A stretch of 6,396 nt of DNA. It comes from an uncultured Oscillospiraceae bacterium. GTDB lineage: Bacteria; Bacillota; Clostridia; Oscillospirales; Acutalibacteraceae. This document shows, piece after piece, positions 1-5,158 of this stretch. How positions within the stretch are numbered: position 1 is the stretch's first letter; every line of letters starts with the position of its first letter. The notes under the pieces were generated by a model that did no database searches, had not been told where the DNA came from, and worked only from the letters and a program-made list of their open reading frames with translations. The stretch is taken from NCBI GenBank assembly GCA_902495835.1, contig CABUYS010000077.1, positions 1-6,396 of the forward strand. The letters are read 5' to 3'. The translations under genes were made by a program, and so were the position numbers.

Positions 1-158
1 AATGGGCGGGTTTTGTCGAAAGCACTGTTGTGAATTTTTTTGATGAACACAAAATCGAAAAACTTTCTTTGGAAGACGGAAACGGAAACAAAGCCAAAAT
101 GTCTCGCACGAAAGACAACGGTATTAAAATTGAGTATTCTTCTACAGTAATGATGTAA
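1..158 (+). CDS. 3' end of an unrecognised gene (C-terminal 51 residues)
   Basis: An open frame enters from the left edge (first whole codon at position 3) and stops at TAA 156-158. The visible C-terminus is hydrophilic and charged. It contains the segment FFDEHKIEKLSLEDGNGNKA and ends in SSTVMM. There is no internal Met with a ribosome binding site that would make this a separate small gene, so it is most likely the tail of a longer protein. I do not recognise the family. The tail shows no transmembrane segment and no cysteine or catalytic motif. A hairpin follows directly after the stop, which suggests that the transcript ends before mnmA. That it is coding is fairly sure, because the frame is open and codon use looks like that of the neighbours. 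Its function is unknown. Confidence 0.6.
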   Translation, partial: WAGFVESTVVNFFDEHKIEKLSLEDGNGNKAKMSRTKDNGIKIEYSSTVMM

Positions 159-163
159 CAAAA

Positions 164-212
164 AATTGAAATAACTTTCCTTTTACGGGTCTGTTATTTC
201 AATTGATTTATT
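164..212 (+). terminator. Hairpin after the upstream gene, possible terminator
   Basis: A perfect 12-bp inverted repeat pairs 164-175 (AATTGAAATAAC) with 193-204 around a 17-nt loop, starting 5 nt after the preceding stop codon. The stem is AT-rich. The bases after it on the plus strand (GATTTATTCTT) make only a poor U-tract. On the minus strand the same stem is followed by six consecutive T, so it is shaped better as a terminator in that direction, although no minus-strand gene here needs one. It could act in both directions or be only a 3'-end stabilising hairpin. Confidence 0.45.
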
Positions 213-285
213 CTTGAAGCTGTTTTGATGTTGTAAAAGCGTAGATGTAATTTTTACCTTTAATGTGAAATGAGGATTGTTGGCT

Positions 286-1362
286 ATGGAAAGTGCACTG
301 ATAGCTATGAGCGGGGGAGTTGACAGTTCCGTTGCCGCACTGCTTACTTTAAACAAAGGATTTAAGTGCGTAGGGGCAATGATGAAATTGTTTCAGAATC
401 CCGGTGAAGAAATTAAGTGTGATAAATCGTGCTGCTCTTTAGATGATTCTAAGGACGCAAGAGCAGTGGCGTTTAATTTGGGAATTCCCTTTTATGTTTT
501 TAATTTTAAAGACGAATTTAAAAAAAGAGTAATAGATAATTTTGTTTATTCGTATCAAACGGGGAAAACACCTAATCCATGTATCGAATGCAATAAGTAT
601 TTGAAATTTGATAAAATGTTGAAAAGAGCTTTTGAGCTGGGACTGAATTATGTTGTAACGGGGCATTATGCCAGAATAGAATACGATTCTGGGATTAATC
701 GTTATTTGTTAAAGAAAGGGCTTGACCACAATAAAGACCAGAGTTATGTTCTTTATTCCATGACTCAAAATCAGCTTAAACATACGATTTTCCCTTTAGG
801 GAGTTTAACAAAACAGGAAGTAAGAAAAATAGCCGAGGAAAATGGTTTTGTTAATGCATATAAAAGCGAAAGTCAAGATATTTGTTTTGTTCCAGATGGG
901 AAATATGTTGATTTTATAAAAAATTATGCCGATTGCAGCATTGGATTTGAACCGGGTGATTTTATTGATGAAAGCGGTAAAGTCATCGGAACTCATAAAG
1001 GAATAGTAAATTATACCGTGGGTCAAAGAAAAGGATTGGGGATAAGCGCAAAACATCCTTTGTATGTCTGTAAAATAGATAAAGAAAATAATAATGTGAT
1101 ACTTGGATGCAAAGAATCTCTTTATTCAAAAAAAGTTTTTGCAAATAATATAAATTTAATTTCTGAAAGTAAATTGAATTCTTCAATTAAAGTTACGGCA
1201 AAACTTCGTTACAAGCAAGAAGAACAGCCCGCCGTTTTGCATCAAATTGATGATAATACCATATGTGTAGAGTTTGATTCTCCTCAAAGAGCCGCCGCAA
1301 AAGGACAGGCTTTGGTTTTGTATCAAGGAGATATTGTTGTAGGAGGCGGAACAATTATATAG
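286..1362 (+). CDS. mnmA: tRNA-specific 2-thiouridylase MnmA
   Basis: MnmA is a cytoplasmic ATP-dependent enzyme that adenylates U34 of tRNA-Lys, tRNA-Glu and tRNA-Gln and replaces its C2 oxygen with sulfur. This stabilises the wobble pairing of split codon boxes. The 358-residue product has the usual length. The PP-loop SGGVDSS is at residues 9-15. The catalytic region TPNPCIECNKYLKF carries Cys99 and Cys102, and the second catalytic cysteine is Cys200 in SQDICFVPDG. The motif GTHKGIVNYTVGQRKGLGI follows at about 235-253, with a beta-barrel C-terminal domain after it. I chose ATG 286 because GAGG at 272-275 lies 10 nt upstream and the family starts close to this point. A TTG at 277 in frame would be too near the ribosome binding site. 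Extra cysteines (Cys45, Cys49, Cys50) are typical of clostridial relatives. A weak promoter may lie at about 225-251 (TTGATG, then TGTAAT). The gene converges on the ABC-F gene. Confidence 0.96.
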   Translation: MESALIAMSGGVDSSVAALLTLNKGFKCVGAMMKLFQNPGEEIKCDKSCCSLDDSKDARAVAFNLGIPFYVFNFKDEFKKRVIDNFVYSYQTGKTPNPCIECNKYLKFDKMLKRAFELGLNYVVTGHYARIEYDSGINRYLLKKGLDHNKDQSYVLYSMTQNQLKHTIFPLGSLTKQEVRKIAEENGFVNAYKSESQDICFVPDGKYVDFIKNYADCSIGFEPGDFIDESGKVIGTHKGIVNYTVGQRKGLGISAKHPLYVCKIDKENNNVILGCKESLYSKKVFANNINLISESKLNSSIKVTAKLRYKQEEQPAVLHQIDDNTICVEFDSPQRAAAKGQALVLYQGDIVVGGGTII

Positions 1363-1451
1363 TAATTTCTTTAAATTCAACCAGAAATGTGATGTTTTTA
1401 AACTTCAAAGCTTATTTTTAAGTTTATTACATTAGATTTTTTTCATAGTTT

Positions 1452-1505
1452 AAGCTACACTGTTGATGCATAGTTTTCTATACGCAAAAAACTACGTAGC
1501 TTTTT
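1452..1505 (+). terminator. Weak nested hairpin between convergent genes, possible terminator
   Basis: The 173-base gap between the mnmA stop and the end of the ABC-F gene contains an outer stem, 1452-1458 (AAGCTAC) with 1496-1502 (GTAGCTT). It encloses an inner hairpin, 1467-1473 with 1478-1486 (TTTT loop and a 2-nt bulge). On the plus strand the outer stem runs into five T at 1501-1505. An additional 7-bp stem (1399-1405 with 1420-1426) lies closer to the mnmA stop but has no adjacent U-tract. No strong terminator is visible for either convergent gene, so this is a candidate only. Confidence 0.35.
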
Positions 1506-1535
1506 ACTAAAGTATATAAAAAAACGAAATTTTTA

Positions 1536-3065
1536 TTATTTTAAGCTTATTACCTTATCAACCCATTCTTTATAAAAATTTTCTTCATGTGATACGAGTA
1601 TTAAATTACCTGTCCATGCACTTAGTTGTTCTTTGAGTACTTCTTTTGATTCGGGATCCAAATGATTTGTAGGTTCGTCGAGTATCAGGAAATTTGATTT
1701 TTTATTGACTAGTATGCATAATTTTACTTTCGATTGCTCTCCGCCGCTTAAAGTTCCGATTTTTTGCAGAGCGTTTTTAGAAGATATTCCGCACTGAGCA
1801 AGATGTTTTCTTACTTCGGTATTTGAAAATTTAGGGAAAGTTTCTTTTATTATTTCAACCGGTGTAAGATTGGGATTTTGCCAATTCAGTTCTTGTTCAT
1901 AGTAACCTGTTTTTACGTACTCTGCAAAGCTGAAACTTCCCGATATCGGTTTTATAATTCCTAAAATAGTTTTTAGAAGAGTTGATTTTCCTATTCCGTT
2001 AAACCCTGTTATTACAATTTTTTCTCCCGACTTTGCTTCGAAGCTGATTTTTGGCAAAAGCGGTTTTGAATATCCTATTTCCAAACTGTGAACTTTAAGA
2101 GCTTTTGAGTTTCCTAGGGAAGTAGAAATCAGTTTGAAATTTGGTTTTGCGTTTGATTTAGGAGGAGGAAGTTTTTCCATTTTTTCAAGCTGTTTGATTC
2201 TTGCTTGAGCTTGTTTTGCGGTCGAAGCTCGGACTCGGTTTTTTGCAATGTAATCTTCTTGTTTTTTAATTTCTTTTTGTTGAGCTTGATATTGCCTGAT
2301 ATAACTTTCTCTTCTGAGCCCTTTTATTTCTAGAAATTTGGTAATGTTACCGGGATATTTAGTTATAGTTTGAAATTCTATGTCTAGAATACAATTTGTT
2401 ATCTTATCTAAAAATTCCAAGTCATGAGAAATTACAATGAAACTGTTTTTAAATCCTTTCAAAAAATCGGTCAACCATTCAACGTGCTGTTTGTCAAGAA
2501 AATTTGTGGGTTCGTCCAGGAGTAAAATATCAGGATTTTTTAACAAAAGTTTGGCAAGTATAACTTTTGCACGCTGACCGCCGCTTAATTTTTTTAACTG
2601 TGTATTTACTCCTAGTGAAGTTATTCCGAGTCCGTCTGCAACTTTAAGTATTGTGCTTTCTATTTCGTAAAATCCGCAGTTTATAAGTAAATTTTGGTAA
2701 TCTGAAGCTTTTTGTGAATCTTCTTCGGAAAAATTTTCAGACATGTTTTGATATATATTATTGAGTTTTTCTTCTATTTCATACAGTTCTTCGAATGCTG
2801 TTTTGAGATATTCAAAAATAGTTTTTTCGGTATCAATCTCGGCATATTGATCCAAATATCCGATTTTTTTGTTTTTTTGCCAGCGTATATCTCCGCTGTC
2901 GGGAGTTATTTCACCCATGACAGAACGAAGCAAAGTGGTTTTTCCGGAGCCATTTTGTCCGACTATTCCTACGTGTTCGCCTTTGAATATTTCAAAACTT
3001 GAATTTTTATACAAAACCTTATCTCCAAATGAATGAGTAAGATTTATAACTTCCAATAGTGCCAT
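1536..3065 (-). CDS. ABC-F family ATPase (ribosome-associated, candidate antibiotic-resistance type)
   Basis: This is a 509-residue soluble protein with two ABC cassettes and no transmembrane segment. Cassette 1 has Walker A GQNGSGKTT (36-44), Gln73, signature LSGGQRAKV (160-168), Walker B with DEPTNFLD (184-191) and switch His214. Cassette 2 has Walker A GFNGIGKST (354-362), signature LSGGEQSKV (439-447), Walker B with DEPTNHLD (463-470) and His493. Between them, residues about 245-310 form a basic helical linker including RVRASTAKQAQARIKQLEKM. ABC-F proteins bind the ribosomal E site, and the linker reaches toward the peptidyl transferase centre. Some act as translation factors, and others dislodge macrolides, lincosamides, pleuromutilins or phenicols. 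The protein ends right after cassette 2 and lacks the C-terminal extension seen in some subfamilies. Start ATG 3065 has AAAAGGAG 8 nt upstream. Sequence motifs do not settle the subfamily. The attenuator-like leader favours a drug-responsive role, which is inference. Confidence 0.93.
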   Translation of the reverse strand: MALLEVINLTHSFGDKVLYKNSSFEIFKGEHVGIVGQNGSGKTTLLRSVMGEITPDSGDIRWQKNKKIGYLDQYAEIDTEKTIFEYLKTAFEELYEIEEKLNNIYQNMSENFSEEDSQKASDYQNLLINCGFYEIESTILKVADGLGITSLGVNTQLKKLSGGQRAKVILAKLLLKNPDILLLDEPTNFLDKQHVEWLTDFLKGFKNSFIVISHDLEFLDKITNCILDIEFQTITKYPGNITKFLEIKGLRRESYIRQYQAQQKEIKKQEDYIAKNRVRASTAKQAQARIKQLEKMEKLPPPKSNAKPNFKLISTSLGNSKALKVHSLEIGYSKPLLPKISFEAKSGEKIVITGFNGIGKSTLLKTILGIIKPISGSFSFAEYVKTGYYEQELNWQNPNLTPVEIIKETFPKFSNTEVRKHLAQCGISSKNALQKIGTLSGGEQSKVKLCILVNKKSNFLILDEPTNHLDPESKEVLKEQLSAWTGNLILVSHEENFYKEWVDKVISLK

Positions 3066-3081
3066 AATAACTACTCCTTTT

Positions 3082-3123
3082 AAAAAATAAAAATCAGGCC
3101 ACAGCGAAACATCAGCTGTAGCC
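3082..3123 (-). terminator. Intrinsic terminator in the ABC-F leader (attenuator)
   Basis: On the minus strand GGCTACAGC (3115-3123) pairs with GCTGTGGCC (3097-3105), 9 bp with one G-U, around a 9-nt loop. It is followed after four bases by a T-rich run (TTTTTATTTTTT, 3082-3093). The T-run ends one base before the AAAAGGAG ribosome binding site of the ABC-F gene. A terminator in this position cannot serve an upstream gene, because none is present on this strand, so it must act on the ABC-F transcript itself. Confidence 0.85.
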
Positions 3124-3145
3124 TTTGAACATTAAAATCGACCGC

Positions 3146-3175
3146 AAAAACACCACCGCCACGAAAAGCGATGTG
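3146..3175 (-). terminator. Second hairpin with U5 tract in the ABC-F leader
   Basis: On the minus strand CACATCGC (3168-3175) pairs with GCGGTGGTG (3151-3159). This gives 8 bp with one G-U and one bulged G, an 8-nt loop, and five T straight after it (3146-3150). The stretch is clearly more GC-rich than the surrounding intergenic DNA. It may be a first, weaker terminator in tandem with the one at 3082-3123, or a structural spacer that delays the polymerase. The short U-tract followed by GCGG makes termination uncertain. Confidence 0.4.
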
Positions 3176-3217
3176 AATCAGCCGATGAGAAATATTTGGG
3201 CTTTATGTGATGTCTCA

Positions 3218-3259
3218 TCAATATTCAAAACATAAAGCCTTTTTAATTGTTAAAATCAC
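3218..3259 (-). CDS. Upstream ORF, candidate 13-residue leader peptide of the ABC-F gene
   Basis: GTG at 3259-3257 opens a 13-codon frame, MILTIKKALCFEY, that ends at TGA 3220-3218. AAAGGA at 3274-3269 lies 9 nt upstream, an acceptable Shine-Dalgarno distance. The promoter at 3289-3317 would start the RNA just before it. Codons 7-10 form the 5' arm of leader stem 1, so translation of this peptide would control folding of the leader. Short upstream ORFs of this kind precede several antibiotic-induced ABC-F and erm genes, where drug-stalled ribosomes trigger expression. The evidence is the ribosome binding site, the position and the overlap with the stem. Nothing in the peptide itself proves it. 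An ATG-TAA start-stop pair at 3269-3264 overlaps its ribosome binding site. Confidence 0.55.
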   Translation of the reverse strand: MILTIKKALCFEY

Positions 3260-3288
3260 TTAGTTACATCCTTTAATAAATTTATTTC

Positions 3289-3317
3289 ATTATAATAGAT
3301 CCGACGATAAAATTCAA
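3289..3317 (-). promoter_or_regulatory. Promoter of the ABC-F leader transcript
   Basis: The minus strand carries TTGAAT (3317-3312, 4 of 6 matches to the -35 consensus), a 17-nt spacer, and a perfect TATAAT (3294-3289). The transcription start is predicted near 3282, about 217 nt before the ABC-F start codon and 8 nt before the upstream ORF's ribosome binding site. The promoter is divergent from the lipoprotein promoter, and the two -35 boxes lie 36 bp apart. Confidence 0.8.
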
Positions 3318-3340
3318 TAGTTATAAATTTTTTTATCTTT

Positions 3341-3359
3341 TATCAAAAAAAGTTTGATA
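3341..3359. repeat. 7-bp inverted repeat over the lipoprotein promoter -35 box (possible operator)
   Basis: TATCAAA (3341-3347) and TTTGATA (3353-3359) are perfect inverted copies separated by AAAAG. The right half covers the -35 hexamer TTGATA (3354-3359) of the lipoprotein promoter. A dimeric regulator bound here would block that promoter and could also affect the ABC-F promoter 24 bp away. In addition, the 8-mer TGATATTA occurs twice, at 3355-3362 and 3374-3381, exactly 19 bp apart. The region is very AT-rich, so chance symmetry is possible. Confidence 0.4.
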
Positions 3360-3382
3360 TTAATAAAAAGATGTGATATTAT
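3354..3382 (+). promoter_or_regulatory. Promoter of the lipoprotein gene
   Basis: The elements are TTGATA (-35, 3354-3359), a 17-nt spacer, and TATTAT (-10, 3377-3382) preceded by an extended -10 TGA (3374-3376). The start is predicted near 3389, which gives a leader of about 87 nt. That leader contains an AAAAGGTGGTG stretch at 3405-3415 followed by a 6-codon frame (GTG 3413 to TAG). I do not call it a gene because the ribosome binding site sits too close to the GTG. Confidence 0.75.
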
Positions 3383-3475
3383 GTTTATAATTACTTATAT
3401 TTTTAAAAGGTGGTGAAAAATAAATATATATAGTTTATAAAATAAATGTTTTGTAAAACTGAAAGGAGATTGACT

Positions 3476-4072
3476 ATGAAAAAGCAAATATTTGTAATGA
3501 CTTTGGCATCCGTAATGAGTTTTATGCTCGTAGGTTGCGGTAATTCTCAAAATGAAACTTCCGAAAAAGATAACTCTAAAACCGAGACCACTAACGTTAC
3601 ATCTGAAGACCCTGGAAAGGTAGTTACGGATTCTACCGATAGTCCTGCTGCTGTAGAACAAGATACAGATGACGACAACGATATGAATACCAAAAATATG
3701 GTTTCTGTTGAAGACTTGGAAAAAGGAAAGTACAAAGTAACAAATGAAGGACGAGCTGTAGTTGTAGCCTACAATGACGGTGATTGTTTAAGCACAACTT
3801 CATATAATTACAAAGACGGAGTTTTGAATAATATTTTGGTGGTATCTAAATATAAAGATGCCGAAACTGCAAAAAAAGCGTATGAAGCTTTGAATGCAGA
3901 TAAATCAATGAAAGAAAGTTATTCAAAACTTGAGTTGGAAGGCGACAAAATAAAAGGTACGCTTGCTCAATCAGAAGTTGACAGCTTGAAATCTTTCACT
4001 CAAAAAGAGTTTTATGAACAACAGTCCGAACTGTATGCAAAACTCAATGAAGATAGCAAAAATAAAAATTAA
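3476..4072 (+). CDS. Uncharacterised secreted lipoprotein
   Basis: The 198-residue product begins with a type II signal peptide: MKK, a hydrophobic core of about 15 residues, and the lipobox LVGC with Cys21 as the lipidated residue. It should be anchored to the outer face of the cytoplasmic membrane. Residues 22-75 are a disordered linker rich in Ser, Thr, Asp and Glu. From about 80 to 185 there is a compact alpha/beta-looking domain (KGKYKVTNEGRAVVVAY, then a Lys- and Glu-rich helical end) that I cannot assign to a family. A second cysteine is Cys104. I chose ATG 3476 because AAAGGAG at 3462-3468 is 7 nt upstream and this start gives a clean signal peptide. The in-frame ATG at 3446 would place 10 charged residues in front and has no ribosome binding site. 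The gene is monocistronic, with its own promoter and terminator. Function is unknown. Confidence 0.85.
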   Translation: MKKQIFVMTLASVMSFMLVGCGNSQNETSEKDNSKTETTNVTSEDPGKVVTDSTDSPAAVEQDTDDDNDMNTKNMVSVEDLEKGKYKVTNEGRAVVVAYNDGDCLSTTSYNYKDGVLNNILVVSKYKDAETAKKAYEALNADKSMKESYSKLELEGDKIKGTLAQSEVDSLKSFTQKEFYEQQSELYAKLNEDSKNKN

Positions 4073-4087
4073 TTACTTTGAGTTTAA

Positions 4088-4137
4088 AAATCTCGCTATG
4101 GTAGCTTTTAGGGCTTTCGTAGCGGGATTTAATTTTT
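4088..4137 (+). terminator. Intrinsic terminator of the lipoprotein gene
   Basis: AAATCTCGCTA (4088-4098) pairs with TAGCGGGATTT (4120-4130), 11 bp with one G-U. Short further pairing is possible in the 21-nt loop. AATTTTTTT follows at 4131-4139. It starts 15 nt after the lipoprotein stop. A weaker second hairpin at 4140-4180 (CGAA and AAGTAA pairing with TTACTT and TTCG, with a 4-nt bulge) is followed by TTTTT and may act as a backup. Confidence 0.9.
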
Positions 4138-4264
4138 TTCGAAAAGTAACCGGATATTTAAAATTCTTACTTATGCTTCGTTTTTATCATTGTTCGTAAA
4201 TTTTATATCTCTTTGAAGAAATTGAGTTAAAAGGCGTGATAATATCTCGATAAAAATTTTAATG

Positions 4265-4293
4265 TTGACTTATTTTACATATAATGATAAAAT
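4265..4293 (+). promoter_or_regulatory. Promoter of the rpsF-ssb-rpsR operon
   Basis: TTGACT (-35, 4265-4270, 5 of 6), a 17-nt spacer and TAAAAT (-10, 4288-4293) preceded by the extended -10 TGA (4285-4287) form the best promoter in the window. This fits a highly expressed ribosomal protein operon. The start is predicted near 4300, leaving a 75-nt leader. The stretch from the lipoprotein terminator to this promoter (about 4186-4264) shows nothing else I can support. Confidence 0.8.
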
Positions 4294-4296
4294 TAC

Positions 4297-4374
4297 TAAG
4301 GTTTATGTTTAATCTTAAATCCTTATCTTGCTTAAAAAGTGAGGTCATATGTCCAAAAGGAGGTGCCATGAAAC
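4297..4374 (+). promoter_or_regulatory. rpsF leader with 5' hairpin and start-codon hairpin
   Basis: TAAGG-TTTA (4297-4305) pairs with TAAA-T-CCTTA (4316-4325), 9 bp with one bulged T, at or just before the predicted RNA 5' end. Near the start codon, CCATG (4366-4370) can pair with CATGG (4374-4378) across AAA and would tuck in the rpsF ATG. The strong ribosome binding site AAAAGGAGGT lies at 4355-4364. Many bacteria carry an S6:S18-binding leader RNA before rpsF, with a conserved CCG element. I see no CCG in this leader, so I do not claim that motif. Confidence 0.35.
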
Positions 4375-4662
4375 ATGGTAGAAACGAAGCATTCTTATGA
4401 ATTTATGTTAGTTGCTTCTGTGAAAGTCGGAGAAAAGACCGAAGAAATCGTAAATAAGTTCAAATCTTTGATTGAAGCTAACGCAGAACTCTCTAACGTG
4501 AACAATTGGGGAAAAAGAAAGCTTGCTTACTTAATCAACAAAGAACCGGAAGGCGAATATGTGTTGTTTGAGTTTAACAGTACTTCTGAATTTCCTAAAG
4601 AGCTCGACCGTATATGTCAGATAACTGACGGTGTTTTAAGATCCATGATTATTAAAAAATAA
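4375..4662 (+). CDS. rpsF: 30S ribosomal protein S6
   Basis: S6 binds 16S rRNA together with S18 in the platform of the small subunit. The 95-residue product has normal length for the family and shows the hallmark segment NWGKRKLAYLINKEPEGEYV (44-63) and the C-terminal stretch PKELDRICQITDGVLRSMIIKK. It is the first gene of the operon: ssb follows after 14 nt and rpsR comes third, so both partners of the S6:S18 pair are made from one RNA. The start ATG 4375 lies 11 nt after GGAGG, slightly far. Another ATG at 4368, only 4 nt from GGAGG, is out of frame and opens a 10-codon ORF that overlaps the rpsF start. Confidence 0.96.
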   Translation: MVETKHSYEFMLVASVKVGEKTEEIVNKFKSLIEANAELSNVNNWGKRKLAYLINKEPEGEYVLFEFNSTSEFPKELDRICQITDGVLRSMIIKK

Positions 4663-4676
4663 GGAGTGGCGAAGTA

Positions 4677-5123
4677 ATGTTGAATGTGGTGGTATTGACG
4701 GGAAGATTAACAGCTGACCCGGAACTTAGACACACACCTAACGATATTGCCGTTACGTCGTTTACTATCGCTGTAAATCGTAAATTTGCACGCCCGGGAG
4801 AAGAGAGACAAACTGATTTTATAGATATAGTTGCCTGGAGAAATACTGCAGAGTTTATTTGCAAGTATTTTAAAAAAGGTCAATTGATTGCAATTGAAGG
4901 TTCTATCCAAACAAGAAGCTACCAAGACAAAGATGGCAATAAACGCAAAGCTTTTGAAATTGTAGCTAAAGACGCTCAATTTGCCGAGTCCAAGAAAAGT
5001 GCGGATTCTAATTCTTTTGAATCAGGGGATTCTTCTTATGAATCGGTAAACAACAGCTCTTATTCCAGTGGAAGTCAAGAAGATTTTCAGACGATTGAAT
5101 CCGATGACGACTTGCCATTTTAA
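4677..5123 (+). CDS. ssb: Single-stranded DNA-binding protein SSB
   Basis: SSB coats single-stranded DNA during replication, recombination and repair, and recruits partner proteins through its C-terminal tip. The 148-residue product has an N-terminal OB-fold (1 to about 105) starting MLNVVVLTGRLTADPELRHT. It includes TDFIDIVAWRNTAEF with the DNA-stacking Trp54, and IAIEGSIQTRSYQDKDGNKR. A flexible Ser-, Asn- and Glu-rich linker (about 106-142) follows, and the protein ends in the canonical acidic tip DDDLPF. ATG 4677 has AAGGAG at 4661-4666, which overlaps the rpsF stop codon, so translation is probably coupled. Its place between rpsF and rpsR is the standard Bacillota arrangement. Confidence 0.97.
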   Translation: MLNVVVLTGRLTADPELRHTPNDIAVTSFTIAVNRKFARPGEERQTDFIDIVAWRNTAEFICKYFKKGQLIAIEGSIQTRSYQDKDGNKRKAFEIVAKDAQFAESKKSADSNSFESGDSSYESVNNSSYSSGSQEDFQTIESDDDLPF

Positions 5124-5158
5124 TACGTTTTAAAAAATAGGGAAAGGGGAGATTGATA

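Larger units (their letters stand above)
3066..3282 (-). promoter_or_regulatory. ABC-F leader with mutually exclusive RNA pairings (putative ribosome-mediated attenuator)
   Basis: The leader runs about 217 nt from the predicted start site to the ABC-F ATG. Stem 1 pairs 3230-3239 (RNA GGCUUUAUGU) with 3199-3208 (ACAUAAAGCC), 10 bp around a 21-nt loop. Its 5' arm lies within codons 7-10 of the upstream ORF. An alternative pairing joins 3208-3216 (RNA GAGACAUCA) to 3106-3114 (UGAUGUUUC), 9 bp with one G-U, plus AGCC (3199-3202) with GGCU (3120-3123), 4 bp, across a 5x5 internal loop. This pairing would take up the 5' half of the terminator at 3082-3123, so it behaves as an antiterminator. A third option, GAUGAGA (3213-3219) with UCUCAUC (3184-3190), would hide part of the antiterminator strand. 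I infer that a ribosome stalled early in the upstream ORF blocks stem 1, frees its 3' side and lets transcription continue. The pairings were read from the sequence and the mechanism is inferred. Confidence 0.7.

Noticed and set aside
277..285. TTG start for mnmA at 277
   Set aside because: It lies 1 nt after the GAGG ribosome binding site. ATG 286 has proper spacing and matches the family N-terminus.
3137..3223. Minus-strand 28-codon frame from an ATG inside the ABC-F leader (MRHHIKPKYF...)
   Set aside because: There is no ribosome binding site before the ATG, and the Trp/Arg-rich end comes from translating the GC-rich hairpin.
3413..3433. Six-codon ORF (GTG to TAG) in the lipoprotein leader
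   Set aside because: The purine-rich site is only about 2 nt from the GTG and no regulatory stem overlaps it, so there is too little to call a leader peptide.
3446..3475. ATG 3446 as start of the lipoprotein gene
   Set aside because: It would put a charged segment in front of the signal peptide and has no ribosome binding site, whereas ATG 3476 has AAAGGAG at 7 nt.
4014..4199. Plus-strand frame overlapping the lipoprotein end and its terminator
   Set aside because: It lies in another frame of a real gene, runs through the terminator hairpin and has no ribosome binding site.
4300..4374. Classical S6:S18-binding leader RNA before rpsF
   Set aside because: No CCG element or convincing two-stem arrangement could be found. 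Only a simple 5' hairpin and a start-site hairpin are visible.
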